From assembly GCF_900104555.1 (NCBI RefSeq), contig NZ_FNJU01000001.1, positions 558,001 to 622,000 of the forward strand: DNA of 64,000 nucleotides. The letters run 5' to 3'. Numbering within the stretch: the first letter of the stretch is position 1; the number at the start of each line of letters is the position of its first letter. The stretch comes from Litchfieldia salsa. Lineage in GTDB: Bacteria > Bacillota > Bacilli > Bacillales > Bacillaceae_L. Shown in pieces: positions 37,759-47,530 of the stretch. The translations under genes were made by a program, and so were the position numbers. The notes under the pieces are model-generated. The model did no database searches. It was not told where the DNA came from and saw only the letters and a list, made by a program, of their open reading frames with translations.

Positions 37759-38847
37759 TTACTCCTTCAAATAAACATCCTCTCTCTTATGGAAGTGATC
37801 AGCAAGTATTGTTTCTTCTATATTAGTTTGATCAACGACAATGGGTGTTAGGAGGATGGATGGTACCTCCATTTTCCCGTTGTTTACTTTCATTACATTC
37901 TCAACTTCCTCACCCTTTGCTAACTTAATCGCTAGCTCGGCCGCTAACTCAGATAGTTCTCTAATCGGTTTATAAATGGTCATCGTTTGTGTTCCTTGGA
38001 CAATACGCTGAACTGCAGCAAGCTCGGCATCTTGACCGGCAACTGGAATTTTCCCTTCGAGCCCACGTTCCTTCAATGCCTCCACGACTGCACCAGCCGT
38101 TGCATCATTGGCCGCAATCACTGCATCAATATCGTTATTGTTCGCATCTAACGCCAGCAACATATTTTCTTTCGCATATGTTGGCATCCAGTCTTTCGTC
38201 CATTGATCAAACACAACGGTTATATCACCTTTATCGATTAACGGTTGTAATACTTCAAACACACCTTTTTTGAACATATGAGCATTATTATCCGTATCAG
38301 CACCACCAATATAAACATACTTCCCTTTTGGCATAATACTTGTAATTGCCTTTGCTTGAAGAACACCAACTTGTTCATTATCATAGGACACATACATGTC
38401 AACTTCTGCATTTTTCACAAGACGGTCATATGATAACACCTTTATCCCAGCAGAATGTGCTTTTTTGACAATGGCTGCAGTTGATTCTGCATTATGTGGC
38501 ACAATAACTAATACGTCAATCCCTCGACTAATCATTGTTTCCGCTTGCCAAATTTGTAGAGCATCATCACCATGAGAAGCCATTACTTCAACTTCTGCCC
38601 CTAGAGCCCTGATGGATGCCTCGAAAAGGTCTCTGTCCTTTAGCCAGCGTTCCTCCATTAATGTGTCCATCGCAAAACCAATTTTCAGTGGATTGTTCGT
38701 CATTTCTTCTTCGTTTTCCTTGTTAGCATCTGTCTTTGGTGGTGTCTCTGTTTCGCTTCTCTGGTTGTCTTCGTCTGTACAAGCAGTGAGAAGTAAAAGT
38801 AAAATGAGCACCATTCCTATATTGAATAAGAGCAATAACTTCCTCAT
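37759..38847 (-). CDS. xylF: XylF-like D-xylose-binding lipoprotein
   Basis: This 362-aa protein has a lipobox (LLTAC) and segments typical of XylF: GFAMDTLMEERWLKDRDLF, ASHGDDALQIWQAE, LVIVPHNAEST, SYDRLVKNAEVDMYVSYDN, GGADTDNNAHMFKKG, DQWTKDWMP, AANDATAGAVVEAL and GQDAELAAVQRIVQGTQTM. It begins 40 bp after the regulator gene of the second sensor triad and ends at a terminator, so it belongs to the sensor operon, not the transporter operon. No XylG/XylH genes accompany it, so it most likely delivers xylose to GguA/GguB or assists sensing. The family call is firm; the partner is inferred. Confidence 0.88.
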   Translation of the reverse strand: MRKLLLLFNIGMVLILLLLLTACTDEDNQRSETETPPKTDANKENEEEMTNNPLKIGFAMDTLMEERWLKDRDLFEASIRALGAEVEVMASHGDDALQIWQAETMISRGIDVLVIVPHNAESTAAIVKKAHSAGIKVLSYDRLVKNAEVDMYVSYDNEQVGVLQAKAITSIMPKGKYVYIGGADTDNNAHMFKKGVFEVLQPLIDKGDITVVFDQWTKDWMPTYAKENMLLALDANNNDIDAVIAANDATAGAVVEALKERGLEGKIPVAGQDAELAAVQRIVQGTQTMTIYKPIRELSELAAELAIKLAKGEEVENVMKVNNGKMEVPSILLTPIVVDQTNIEETILADHFHKREDVYLKE

Positions 38848-38887
38848 TGGACTCTCTCCTTGTTGTGTTCATATAAAATAACTTTTC

Positions 38888-40420
38888 TTACGAAAATAAC
38901 TTTTTCCGATATTCCTTTGGAGAGACATTACATATCTTTTTAAATACTTTACTGAAGTAATTCGGATCATGATAGCCAACTTCAAACGTAATTTCTTTAA
39001 GGCTTTTCGCTGGGTCTCGCATTAATTTCTTCGCTCTTTCAATGCGACAGTCAGTTAAAAAGTCAATGTAGTTAATGCCAAGCTGCTCTTTAAAGATTCT
39101 ACTAATGTAAATTGGGCTTAAACCTACTTCTCTTCCAATCATATCTAAAGATATATCTGAATGAGCATGATCTATAATATATTGTTTTATTTGTTGGATT
39201 GTATCAGCCTCAAGTTCAGCGTAATGCTCTTCGTAAGACTTACGCATCCTTTCTAATAGATGACGCGTTTCTGAACGCAGTTGTCTGAAATCCGTTGATT
39301 GATATGAATACAATGGAACATCTGATTCTACCCCCATCTCACTTAAAACGCGAGAAGCCATCCAAAATAGCTCCATTACGCGTTGTTTAACTTGCTCTAG
39401 AATCATACCTTCTTGTTCTAACCGATCAATAATGAAGGATATTTCCTGATGAATTTTCTCCCATTCTCCGTTCCGGATCCGTTCAAAATATAGTTCTTCG
39501 TTTTCCTTCATCTTTTGCTCGTCTATGTTAGGTGTAATTGCTTGAAGATCTGCATAAAAGCGAAATTTCCCCGGAGTGGTTGTATCTCTCGTCGCTATTA
39601 ACGATTCCTGGTACGACTGCCTAATTTGTCCTAGGCTGTTATATACATTTCCAATCCCTATAAACCAACCTATATCTCCATCTTTCTTAGCTAATGTCAA
39701 AATATCCCTTGCTAATAATATCGCTTGCGTCCGGAAAGATTGCTCTTTCTTGCGAAACACGATAATTGGTAGTTGACGTCCATATAAAGCACCAATCCAT
39801 GCACTACCTGTTTGATTCACTTTTTCTTTTACTGCTGAATAATAGGTTTCAAATCCTTTAGGCACGATTAAACTAATGACAAACTTTTCATCTGTTGCTT
39901 GAATATCTAACAGCTCCATTAGCTCAGCTAAGTGGACTTCATGAACATGATCAAATAACAGCTGGGTTACAACATCTGTTTCAAACAAGGACATTGCTTT
40001 TTGGAGTGTATTTTCTTGTTGTTTATTCGCTTCTACTACTCGTTGCTCCTCGCTAATCTGTGAGAGTATCGTTTCAACAGATTCAACAATTTCCTTCACA
40101 CGACTTGGTTTTACTAAATAGTTAACAACACCTAGTTGCATTGCCTCCTTTGCATAATCAAATTGTGCAAAGGCAGTTACTAAGATAAATTTAATCCGAG
40201 GGTTGTCTGATTGCATGTTCTTAATCACTTCGAGTCCTGTCATACCTGGCATTTGAATATCCATAAACACTAAGTCTGGTTTATATTCTTCTGCTATTTC
40301 TAAAGCGATTCTTCCATTTTTCGCTTGTTGAATGACAATATTTGAAAAGTGCTTCTCCAAAATAGTCTGTAGCCCGTCACGTTCCACTTGTTCATCATCC
40401 ACGATTAGTATTTTTATCAT
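38888..40420 (-). CDS. AraC-type response regulator of the pentose sensor triad
   Basis: This regulator of about 510 aa has a receiver domain (ILIVDDEQVERDG, Asp in LVFMDIQMPGMTG, Lys in YLVKPSR), a middle region and a C-terminal AraC domain with helix-turn-helix motifs ISLDMIGREVGLSPIYIS and SLKEITFEVGYHDPNYFSK. I chose the ATG at 40420, giving MIKILIVDDE; the longer frame adds three residues without a better ribosome binding site. It overlaps the kinase gene by 26 bp. Its recognition helix (HDPNYFSKVFKK) differs by only two residues from that of the regulator at 52534, which suggests a shared DNA target. Confidence 0.9.
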   Translation of the reverse strand: MIKILIVDDEQVERDGLQTILEKHFSNIVIQQAKNGRIALEIAEEYKPDLVFMDIQMPGMTGLEVIKNMQSDNPRIKFILVTAFAQFDYAKEAMQLGVVNYLVKPSRVKEIVESVETILSQISEEQRVVEANKQQENTLQKAMSLFETDVVTQLLFDHVHEVHLAELMELLDIQATDEKFVISLIVPKGFETYYSAVKEKVNQTGSAWIGALYGRQLPIIVFRKKEQSFRTQAILLARDILTLAKKDGDIGWFIGIGNVYNSLGQIRQSYQESLIATRDTTTPGKFRFYADLQAITPNIDEQKMKENEELYFERIRNGEWEKIHQEISFIIDRLEQEGMILEQVKQRVMELFWMASRVLSEMGVESDVPLYSYQSTDFRQLRSETRHLLERMRKSYEEHYAELEADTIQQIKQYIIDHAHSDISLDMIGREVGLSPIYISRIFKEQLGINYIDFLTDCRIERAKKLMRDPAKSLKEITFEVGYHDPNYFSKVFKKICNVSPKEYRKKLFS

Positions 40421-41861
40421 GCTCTTCAAGCCCCCTATCTTTCAAAAGATGAATCATTACTTTCGTACCACTACCCAGCTTACTTTCAATTTTCATTACT
40501 TCTTCACTTCCATTGAAAAGGCGAAGACGTTTCACCACATTACTTAAGCCAATTCCGGTGGCATGCCCACTAGTGGTGTCTTCCTTCCCTTCTAAAATCT
40601 CCTGAATTTTCTCTTCTGTCATACCAGGACCGTTGTCTTCTACTTCAATTGTGACCTTAGCTCCATTATCTTTGATACGAAACCAAATCGTTCCTCCTTC
40701 CTCTTGTGGCTCAACCGCATAGATGACGGCATTTTCAACAAGAGGTTGTAACGTAAGACCAGGAATAGCAATAGAAAGGCATGATTCATCTATCTCAGTC
40801 ACAAAATGTAGTCGATCGGTATAGCGTGATTTTTGAATATCAATATATTGTTTTAACACGTTAACTTCATCAAATAGTGTCATCGGCTTATCCAAATGCT
40901 TTAAATTATACCTTAACAAACCGGCAACGCTTACAAGTAGATCACTCGTTTCTTCTGACCCTTCCATATAAGCCTTTTTCGAAAGTGTATTTAACGTATT
41001 AAACAAAAAATGTGGGTTTATTTGACTTTGAAGATGACGCAGCTGGCTTTCTTTTAAAAGAAGCTTGCTTTGTTGTAACTCTTTTTCTAGCTGTGCTTTA
41101 TGCTGTATCTCGGAAATCAAATTGTTAATGTTCACACGCATTCGATCAAACATTTTTGCTAAAAAGGCAATTTCATCATGAGAATCTACCTCAACTTTTA
41201 AATCAAACCGACCTTTCGAAAGTTCATTCGCTGCACGTGTTAGCTTTTCCACGGGTTTTGTTATTCGAAGAGAGAACCAATAGGTAAACAGTAAAAGTAA
41301 AAATGTTATTAAGAGCAGCAACCAAAATCCAAGTCGCTTCAAATCTTCTGACTGATCCATAATCCCTCGATAAAATAAATCATACGTTCGTAGCTCTAAA
41401 TCAATTAATGTAAGAGTTCTTTCAGAAATAAAGTTGGAAATATGTGTTGCTTCTTTAAACGCTGTCATCGAGTATTCGGTTTCCTCCTCTGTTTGGAAAA
41501 ACACCGATCGTTCAACTGTATCTACAAGACTATCAATCAAATTTACATAGTTTGTTAAAGCTAATTCGTTTTCTACATTTTTAAATAATGTAACTTCGTG
41601 TTTCATCATTTGAATTTGTTTTTTATTCTCATCAATTACTTCAAAGTTCTCAATAGACGGAATTAGTAAATAGTTATTCAGAGCTGTTACTGTCTGCTGA
41701 CTTTTCCTTGATATTTCATTCATGATTAAATATCGTTCAAGAATAGCATTATATTGATCAAGCATCTTTTGGTTATAGTATATGAGTGAAACCCACGTTA
41801 TCGCCATAATTAACAGGACAATAATCGCAAGTCCCCAAATTTTCTTTTGTATGCTGTTCAT
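40395..41861 (-). CDS. Sensor histidine kinase with helical-bundle sensor (XylFII-LytS type)
   Basis: This 488-aa kinase has membrane helices at about 8-28 and 178-200 around an all-helical extracellular segment of about 145 residues, with no Cache fold. HAMP (ITKPVEKLTRAANELSKGRF), the motif INPHFLFNTLNTLSKKAY and a HATPase domain (EDNGPGM) follow. This build, with an anchored binding protein encoded just before it, is like the LytS partner of XylFII in Clostridium. Its ATG overlaps the stop codon of the binding-protein gene (ATGA), so the two are translationally coupled. It should respond to a pentose or a related sugar. Confidence 0.88.
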   Translation of the reverse strand: MNSIQKKIWGLAIIVLLIMAITWVSLIYYNQKMLDQYNAILERYLIMNEISRKSQQTVTALNNYLLIPSIENFEVIDENKKQIQMMKHEVTLFKNVENELALTNYVNLIDSLVDTVERSVFFQTEEETEYSMTAFKEATHISNFISERTLTLIDLELRTYDLFYRGIMDQSEDLKRLGFWLLLLITFLLLLFTYWFSLRITKPVEKLTRAANELSKGRFDLKVEVDSHDEIAFLAKMFDRMRVNINNLISEIQHKAQLEKELQQSKLLLKESQLRHLQSQINPHFLFNTLNTLSKKAYMEGSEETSDLLVSVAGLLRYNLKHLDKPMTLFDEVNVLKQYIDIQKSRYTDRLHFVTEIDESCLSIAIPGLTLQPLVENAVIYAVEPQEEGGTIWFRIKDNGAKVTIEVEDNGPGMTEEKIQEILEGKEDTTSGHATGIGLSNVVKRLRLFNGSEEVMKIESKLGSGTKVMIHLLKDRGLEEHDKNTNRG

Positions 41862-42835
41862 TGTTCGTCCACCTGTTTTATCATTCGTATATCTGTAAGA
41901 TAGCCATCCAAATTAAGTGGTAAATTCTCTTCGTTTAACCAATTCATCATTAATTCAACACTAAGTGTTCCCATCATTTCAGGAGACTGTTCAATCATCC
42001 CATCTATCTTCCCTTGCTCTAGTAGGGATACTGAGGCAAGATCATCATCAAACGAATAGATATAATACGTTTCAGCGTTTGAGCGTCTGTCTATTTCCTC
42101 AACAAGATCATCAGCAAACTTAGCATTCACCGCAATGAAGGAATCTACATTTGGCATTCTGTTTAGTAGATCCTTTGTCGTCGCAATCACTTGTTCTCTC
42201 GAATCTTCCGTTTCTGCTTCAATTAACTTCACATTAGGATATTCGGAAAGAAAGTCTTGAATTCCCTTTAATCGTTGTGTTTGGTAATACTCCTGTGTAC
42301 GATCAAGCATCAGTACAACCTCACCCGATACTCCCATATCATGTACGAGCTGCTCGGCGATTAATCTACCTGCTAAATACTGATTAGAACCCACGTATGT
42401 TCTACGTAAGCTTTCAGCCATTGGCACATCATTCGCAACCGTTATGACAGGAATTCCGTAGGAAGCTGCCGTAACCTTTGTTAGTTCTTTGAATTCATTT
42501 GTATCAAGCCCTTGTACGATAATTCCATCTACCTGTGAATAAATCGCAATTTCTATTTGCTTTAGAAAGTCTTCTTGATTATTTCCATAGCTTCCCCATA
42601 TCTCGAGTCTTGCACCATCCTTCTCAGCCTGCTGTTTTGCTCCTACACCAACTTTATCCCAAAAAGGCGTGTCCAACTCTTGAGTGATTAAAACAATGCG
42701 ATGATCAATGAGCTCTCCAGTAGATTTCTCTGGTAGCTGCCAGTCATCATCAAGTACTGCTAATGCTGACTGAAACGTAAAATAAAACAAAATTACGCAT
42801 ATGGTAACGGTTACAAAAGTAACGATTTTTCTCAT
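41858..42835 (-). CDS. Membrane-anchored sugar-binding sensor protein of the pentose triad
   Basis: This 325-aa protein has an N-terminal hydrophobic helix (about 5-27) without a lipobox Cys or clear cleavage site, so it is probably anchored by that helix. The rest is a ribose-binding-like fold: IVLITQELDTPFWDKVGVGAK, VDGIIVQGLDTNEF, VITVANDVPMAES, YVGSNQYLAGRL. It resembles XylFII, which binds xylose outside the cell and presents it to LytS. It opens the operon that also encodes the kinase, the regulator and the XylF-like protein. The ligand is not certain. Confidence 0.82.
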   Translation of the reverse strand: MRKIVTFVTVTICVILFYFTFQSALAVLDDDWQLPEKSTGELIDHRIVLITQELDTPFWDKVGVGAKQQAEKDGARLEIWGSYGNNQEDFLKQIEIAIYSQVDGIIVQGLDTNEFKELTKVTAASYGIPVITVANDVPMAESLRRTYVGSNQYLAGRLIAEQLVHDMGVSGEVVLMLDRTQEYYQTQRLKGIQDFLSEYPNVKLIEAETEDSREQVIATTKDLLNRMPNVDSFIAVNAKFADDLVEEIDRRSNAETYYIYSFDDDLASVSLLEQGKIDGMIEQSPEMMGTLSVELMMNWLNEENLPLNLDGYLTDIRMIKQVDEQ

Positions 42836-43028
42836 GAAAGGTAACTCCTTATGTTAGTTATTAATCAACTAATCTTCATTATAGCAGAAAGACTATTGCT
42901 AGAGGGACTTGTGTATGGCAAAATAGGATTGGAATGATTTTACAAAAAAGCTACATGCATAGGCCCCTTGTTCTACAACCAAAGTATGATAAGCCACGAT
43001 ATTAAATAAGTGAAAGGATCGTGTAAAA

Positions 43029-43208
43029 GTGGAAATTAATAACAATTTCAAAGTCATACCTAATGATCTTAAAGGAAAGCAAGTTGAGGATGTTGCTATT
43101 ACCACAACTGCGGTAGTCATTAAATTTACAGACGGTACGTTTTTTGACATTTATCACGATCAAACAAAACAAACATTAAAAACTTCAACAAATAAGTTAG
43201 AGGGGTAA
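43029..43208 (+). CDS. Small protein of 59 aa, unknown function
   Basis: A GTG start preceded by AAAGGA (10 bp upstream) opens a frame encoding MEINNNFKVIPNDLKGKQ and ending NKLEG. It is followed 43 bp later by a good terminator on the same strand, so it looks like a complete single-gene unit. The composition (charged, with KFTDGTFFDIYHD and no membrane segment) suggests a small soluble beta-rich protein. It lies on the plus strand between two minus-strand operons. A longer minus-strand frame (42899-43150) covers it but has no recognisable features. Confidence 0.6.
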   Translation: MEINNNFKVIPNDLKGKQVEDVAITTTAVVIKFTDGTFFDIYHDQTKQTLKTSTNKLEG

Positions 43209-43249
43209 GGCGTACATCACACTAATATGTTAAATAACATCTAAAATAA

Positions 43250-43358
43250 ACAGAACGCTTGGAATTATAAAATCTCCATTCGTTCTGCTTTTTCTATGGT
43301 ATGAATTAGTTTACAACCCTTAAGGTCAAAAATGATACCTGAGAACCGTCCCCATTTC
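43250..43358. repeat. Dispersed repeat, copy 2 (about 105 bp)
   Basis: This copy starts with ACAGAACGCTTGGAAT and ends with ACCTGAGAACCGTCCCC, with the same order of blocks as the copy at 33399-33505. The first part doubles as the terminator of the 59-aa gene. Confidence 0.65.
43251..43293 (+). terminator. Terminator of the 59-aa gene
   Basis: A 7-bp stem (43251-43257 with 43281-43287), extended inward after one unpaired base, is followed by CTTTTT on the plus strand. Confidence 0.75.
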
Positions 43359-43361
43359 CCA

Positions 43362-45338
43362 TTATATTTTAAATCGATTCAATAGCTGTTTCAATTCTTC
43401 AGCGAATTGGGCGGTTTGTTCAATTGATGCTGTAATATCTTGTATTGAAGATAATTGTTCTTCAGAAGAGCTAGCTACTTCGTGAATGTATTTAGTCGAC
43501 TCTTGTGTTTTATGTGAGTTATCATTGATGACTCTTTCGACATCTTCTACTTTAGATAGCAAGTTTTCAATTTCAATAAAGATTTTATCTACTTCCTTTG
43601 TTGATTCTTTTGAAGACTGATACACATCATGTAAACTTCCATTGACCTCTTTTAATTTTTCCATCCCTGTTCCAAATTGTTTTGTTCCAACTTCCATTTT
43701 ATGAACCGCATTAGACGTTTCTGTTTGAATTTCCTTCACAAGTTCAGAAATTTGTTTTGCTGACTGAGCAGATTCCTCGGCTAATTTTCGCACCTCATTA
43801 GCAACTACTGCAAATCCTTTTCCGTGTTCTCCTGCTCTAGCAGCCTCAATAGAAGCATTTAAAGCAAGTAAGTTTGTTTGTGCTGATATTCCAGTAATCA
43901 TTCCAACGATATTGCTAATTTCAGATGAACGATTTCCTAAATTCTTAACAATTTCAGATGAATGGCGAACAGAGTCTTGGGTATCGGACATTTGACTTAA
44001 CAACGAAATGACTTCCTCATTTACTTTCCCCACTTCCAAGTAAGACTTGTTCGTCTTCTCAGCTACTAGTGAAGAATGATCTTTAATTTCCGAGACACTT
44101 TGTGTGATCTCGTTAATAGATTCTAAATTTCTGTGATTTCCTTTTTCTTGTTCATTGGAAATCTCTGCTGCCACTTGAACATTTTGGGTAACCACTCCAG
44201 ATAATTGAACCATTTCCTCAGCATGCTCTGACAGGACCGTTGTGTTCTCTGCCACAACTTCTCCTTTTTTCGCAATATCACCAATTAATACCTGCAATGT
44301 ATCTAGTAGATTATTAAAACTATTTGCCAACTTCCCAACTTCATCTTTTCGATTAATACGTAATCTTTTTGTTAAATCTCCTTCATTATGTGCCAATTCC
44401 TCAATTTTATATGTCACTTCTTTAATTGGTTTTAATGATCGTAGATTTATAAAATAAATTAAAACCGCGCCTAACAGGATAAACGCAACTGTTATCATAA
44501 TAAAGTAATTTAACAACGAATTCGCATCAGCATATGCTTCACTTGTTGGAACAGAAATCATAATTCCCCAATCCATTTCGTTTGCTTTGCTATAAAACAC
44601 TAAACTATTCTCACTACCAACTTTTGTTTCAATTACTCCAGTTTGACCACTTATACTTTTTTCAACCAATTGGTCTAACTCACTATTTTCATAATCAGAA
44701 ATATTCTTAGTTAGAGTATCCTCTTTGTTTTCACCTGCAACGATTGTACCATCACTCGTAAAAACTCTCACATATCCAGTTTCCCCTAATTTTATACTAG
44801 AGATAATATCGATAAGGCCTTCAATAGGATGTCCACTTGTGGCAACTCCGACAACTTCTTGATTTTGATTATATACCGGTGAAGAAGTTAAAATGATTGG
44901 CGCACCATTCAAACTCGGTGTTGCCGATGGGACTGGATTATATGATTTGGTCAGTTCTTCCATCCCACCTTTATAGTGTTCATATTCTTGAGCAGGTATT
45001 TTATTTCCACCTAAATATAAGAACCCGTCCGCACTCATATATGCGAATGAATCTGGATTCTCAATTCTCTCTGCAATTCTAGTACTTAAAGCATCCGCTT
45101 TTACATAGTCAGCTACTTTCAATTCCTCTGCTTCAGCTATGTATTCCAATGTTTCATTTTTCCCTTGAATCCAAATATCAATATTTGCCTTCACTGACTC
45201 AAGCTGACTATAAGCCTGCTCCTCAAAACGTTCATATAAAAACTCTTTTGCTTTCATATATCCAAATGCAGATATACTGATTGTGGATATTGTTATTAAC
45301 AAACTAATAACAATCGTATTTTTCACTACTAATCTCAT
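43362..45338 (-). CDS. Methyl-accepting chemotaxis protein with dCache sensor
   Basis: This chemoreceptor of about 658 aa has a membrane helix at the N-terminus, an extracellular dCache_1 domain (about 35-270, with [12 protein letters not shown] and [12 protein letters not shown]), a second membrane helix (about 280-303), HAMP ([20 protein letters not shown]) and a cytoplasmic signalling coil. The hairpin tip is in [20 protein letters not shown] and [19 protein letters not shown] chose the ATG at 45338 because GGGGAG lies 7 bp before it. The ligand may be an amino acid, organic acid or sugar. The gene is preceded by a cyclic-di-GMP riboswitch with a terminator, so receptor level depends on that messenger. 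It is the only motility gene in the window. Confidence 0.93.
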   Translation of the reverse strand: MRLVVKNTIVISLLITISTISISAFGYMKAKEFLYERFEEQAYSQLESVKANIDIWIQGKNETLEYIAEAEELKVADYVKADALSTRIAERIENPDSFAYMSADGFLYLGGNKIPAQEYEHYKGGMEELTKSYNPVPSATPSLNGAPIILTSSPVYNQNQEVVGVATSGHPIEGLIDIISSIKLGETGYVRVFTSDGTIVAGENKEDTLTKNISDYENSELDQLVEKSISGQTGVIETKVGSENSLVFYSKANEMDWGIMISVPTSEAYADANSLLNYFIMITVAFILLGAVLIYFINLRSLKPIKEVTYKIEELAHNEGDLTKRLRINRKDEVGKLANSFNNLLDTLQVLIGDIAKKGEVVAENTTVLSEHAEEMVQLSGVVTQNVQVAAEISNEQEKGNHRNLESINEITQSVSEIKDHSSLVAEKTNKSYLEVGKVNEEVISLLSQMSDTQDSVRHSSEIVKNLGNRSSEISNIVGMITGISAQTNLLALNASIEAARAGEHGKGFAVVANEVRKLAEESAQSAKQISELVKEIQTETSNAVHKMEVGTKQFGTGMEKLKEVNGSLHDVYQSSKESTKEVDKIFIEIENLLSKVEDVERVINDNSHKTQESTKYIHEVASSSEEQLSSIQDITASIEQTAQFAEELKQLLNRFKI

Positions 45339-45480
45339 GATGACACTCCCCATTTTTATTAAGACTCTCTTTTAAAAAGGCTGATTTCGTATAGATTGTT
45401 GCTTGTAAAGCCGCAGGCTGAATACACTCCGCTTGATCAATGTTTTAACTACAAACTTTGAGAAAACTGCCTTTTAAAAC

Positions 45481-45612
45481 ACAAAAAACCACCCCTAAAA
45501 GGTGGATTTACATACAGGTAAAGCCATCTTATTAGGTAACCCAGCTGCCATCACATTTCTGCCTTAGGCCTGAAGTTTTGCGTCCCTACCTTTCGATAAG
45601 TTTGCCATTTTC
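45481..45612 (-). promoter_or_regulatory. Cyclic-di-GMP-I (GEMM) riboswitch with terminator, upstream of the chemoreceptor gene
   Basis: On the minus strand the aptamer shows the conserved blocks in order: GGCAAAC (from 45606), GAAAGG, GGGACGCAAA, GGCCTAAG, and GGCAGCTGGGTTACC (ending at 45535). These match the Vc2-type GEMM-I consensus in sequence and spacing. About 30 nt after it a stem (CCACC with GGTGG, 45489-45505) followed by TTTTTT forms an intrinsic terminator, the likely switching part. Whether the ligand turns transcription on or off cannot be told by eye. The chemoreceptor start codon lies about 143 bp after the terminator. Confidence 0.92.
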
Positions 45613-45957
45613 TTTAAGTTTCAAATTATTACTCATATTACAAACTAGTTAATTTGAAATAGGTAAAATGCACTATACATGCCGAGATTTCTATTTTACA
45701 CAATTATTGCTAAAATTGCTATATTTTAGTGTTGGTAAAAACCGGTTTATTTTACAAAAGTGTTATCTATACTACTAGTACGCTAACGTTTACTTAGGGT
45801 AGCACCAAGATTTAATAGGGATTGATTCCTACTCAAAAATATGAACAATCACACTTGATATATTAACAGTATGTAATAGTTAAAAGAATACAGTTAACCG
45901 TAGAATAGTGCTAATAAAATAAACTCAAAATCAGAGCTCTGCACGATACACTAATAC
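45613..45957. other. Intergenic region between riboswitch and esterase gene, no gene seen
   Basis: This AT-rich stretch must hold the promoters for the riboswitch (minus strand) and for the esterase (plus strand). A segment at 45754-45767 (ACAAAAGTGTTATC) weakly resembles the half-site found before chvE. I see no coding frame. Confidence 0.5.
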
Positions 45958-45971
45958 TGTAAGCGCTTTTA
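45958..45971. promoter_or_regulatory. cre-like CcpA operator before the esterase gene
   Basis: TGTAAGCGCTTTTA matches the cre consensus at 13 of 14 positions, about 93 bp before the start codon. Confidence 0.6.
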
Positions 45972-46063
45972 TATATAAAAAAAGGGGGGAATCACTAATA
46001 TTTAGGAAGTACCTTTAATCCTATATCTGTTAAAGTATTTTCAAAAAAGGGAGGAAGAATAAT

Positions 46064-47374
46064 ATGTTAAAAAACAATGTTAAAACATTCTTATTCATTA
46101 TCTTTACTGCGATACTATCACTTTCCTTTAGTGTTGGTGTATTTGCAAAGAGCGGGAATACCGAAACATCTTATCGTAGTGTTACAGAAATACACGACTG
46201 GGGTGCAGCGATTACAAAGTTAATTGTTGAAGTAGGTACACCAATTCCGAAGGATTCAGTTACAACTGAAACATTTAATGTGCATGTTAAAAGAAGTGAT
46301 TCTCGATTAGCATCTCCTCTTTTAGAAGAAGGTGATCGAGAAGTGATAAATGCTTATGTCTCTGATAAAAATGGAAATCCTGCAACAAGAGGAAATTATG
46401 TAGTAGTAGAAATGAAAATCGGTCCAACTGTATCACTTGGCTCTCCTCTTAACTATTATGCTGGGTCTAACAACTGGATTGAGTCTGACTATACAATCAC
46501 ACAAGAGAAAGATATTACATTTAATTCTGGAAAGTCTGGTACCATTTCTGGATTAGTGATTGATACTTTTGCCGGAGAAACAAGAGTACTAGTTGATGAG
46601 TTTTCATCGGGTAGTGCAACTTATAACGATGTTACATTAACCTATGCAGATTATGCACCAGCAAAAGATAAGGATAAGAATCCATTAGTCATCTGGTTAC
46701 ATGGTGGCGGTGAAGGTGGTACTGATCCAACCATTCCATTATCTGCAAATAAAGCAACTAACTTTGCTTCTGATAGCATTCAGTCCTATTTTGATGGAGC
46801 TTATGTATTAGTTCCTCAAACACCAACGAGATGGATGGATGGGGTTACAGGAATAAGTGATGGAACTTCAATCTATACAGAAGCTCTAATGTCATTAATT
46901 AAGGATTATGTTGCTAATAATCCTGATATTGATCCAAATAGAATTTACATCGGCGGTGCTTCTAATGGTGGTTATATGACCATGGTAATGGTCCGTGATT
47001 ATCCAGGATACTTTGCAGCAGCATTTCCTGTTTGCGAAGGTTTAGCTGATCGTTTAATTACTGATGAAGATATCCTAAAAATTGCACAAACTCCAATCTG
47101 GTTTGTTCATGCAAAAAATGATCCTATTTTACGTCCAGTTGATAATACAATTCCTACTTACAATCGTTTAATTGACGTTGGGGCTACAAATGTTCATCTC
47201 ACTTTATTTGATGATGTTCATGATACTTCTGGCCTTTATAAAAATGCAGATGGCACACCATATCAATACTTTGGTCACTTGTCTTGGATATATGTTTACA
47301 ATAACGATGTAGAAACAACAATTAGTGGCCAAACAACAACTCTGATGGAGTGGATGGCCGCACAGTCAAAATGA
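46064..47374 (+). CDS. Secreted alpha/beta-hydrolase esterase with N-terminal Ig-like domain
   Basis: This 436-aa exported enzyme has a signal peptide (1-28, ending GVFAKS), an N-terminal Ig-like beta domain (about 35-190) and a PHB-depolymerase or prolyl-oligopeptidase-like alpha/beta-hydrolase domain. The oxyanion region is LHGGGEGG (212-219), the nucleophile S300 is in GGASNGGY, and D353 and H386 complete the likely triad. The layout resembles EstA-type esterases that carry an Ig-like front domain. In this setting it may remove acetyl or feruloyl groups from xylan or pectin, but the substrate is inferred. GGGAGG precedes the start. It is the only large plus-strand gene in the island and converges on the GH3 pair. 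Confidence 0.85.
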   Translation: MLKNNVKTFLFIIFTAILSLSFSVGVFAKSGNTETSYRSVTEIHDWGAAITKLIVEVGTPIPKDSVTTETFNVHVKRSDSRLASPLLEEGDREVINAYVSDKNGNPATRGNYVVVEMKIGPTVSLGSPLNYYAGSNNWIESDYTITQEKDITFNSGKSGTISGLVIDTFAGETRVLVDEFSSGSATYNDVTLTYADYAPAKDKDKNPLVIWLHGGGEGGTDPTIPLSANKATNFASDSIQSYFDGAYVLVPQTPTRWMDGVTGISDGTSIYTEALMSLIKDYVANNPDIDPNRIYIGGASNGGYMTMVMVRDYPGYFAAAFPVCEGLADRLITDEDILKIAQTPIWFVHAKNDPILRPVDNTIPTYNRLIDVGATNVHLTLFDDVHDTSGLYKNADGTPYQYFGHLSWIYVYNNDVETTISGQTTTLMEWMAAQSK

Positions 47375-47412
47375 ATATGATAGTAGATTAATAAAGAATC
47401 ACTAAAAGATGC

Positions 47413-47450
47413 AAAGCCTCGGACATTATCTTTAAATGTCCGAGGCTTTT
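47413..47450 (+). terminator. Terminator of the esterase gene
   Basis: A perfect 15-bp stem (47413-47427 with 47435-47449) with a 7-nt loop ends in TTTT. Confidence 0.92.
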
Positions 47451-47490
47451 ACATGTTACAAATGGCTTATTAAAGAGCTTATACAATATA

Positions 47491-47524
47491 AAAGATAGAG
47501 GATCGGCTTAACTCCTCTATCTTT
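47491..47524 (-). terminator. Terminator of the GH3 pair
   Basis: A perfect 12-bp stem (47491-47502 with 47513-47524) is followed on the minus strand by TATATTGTATAAG. Confidence 0.8.
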
Positions 47525-47530
47525 GTCCGA

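Noticed and set aside
42899-43150. 83-aa minus-strand frame
   Set aside because: It overlaps the better supported 59-aa plus-strand gene and has no ribosome binding site or recognisable features.
45754-45767. Possible regulator site before the esterase gene
   Set aside because: About 10 of 14 positions agree and the next similar block is 16 bp away, not 20-21; too weak to call.
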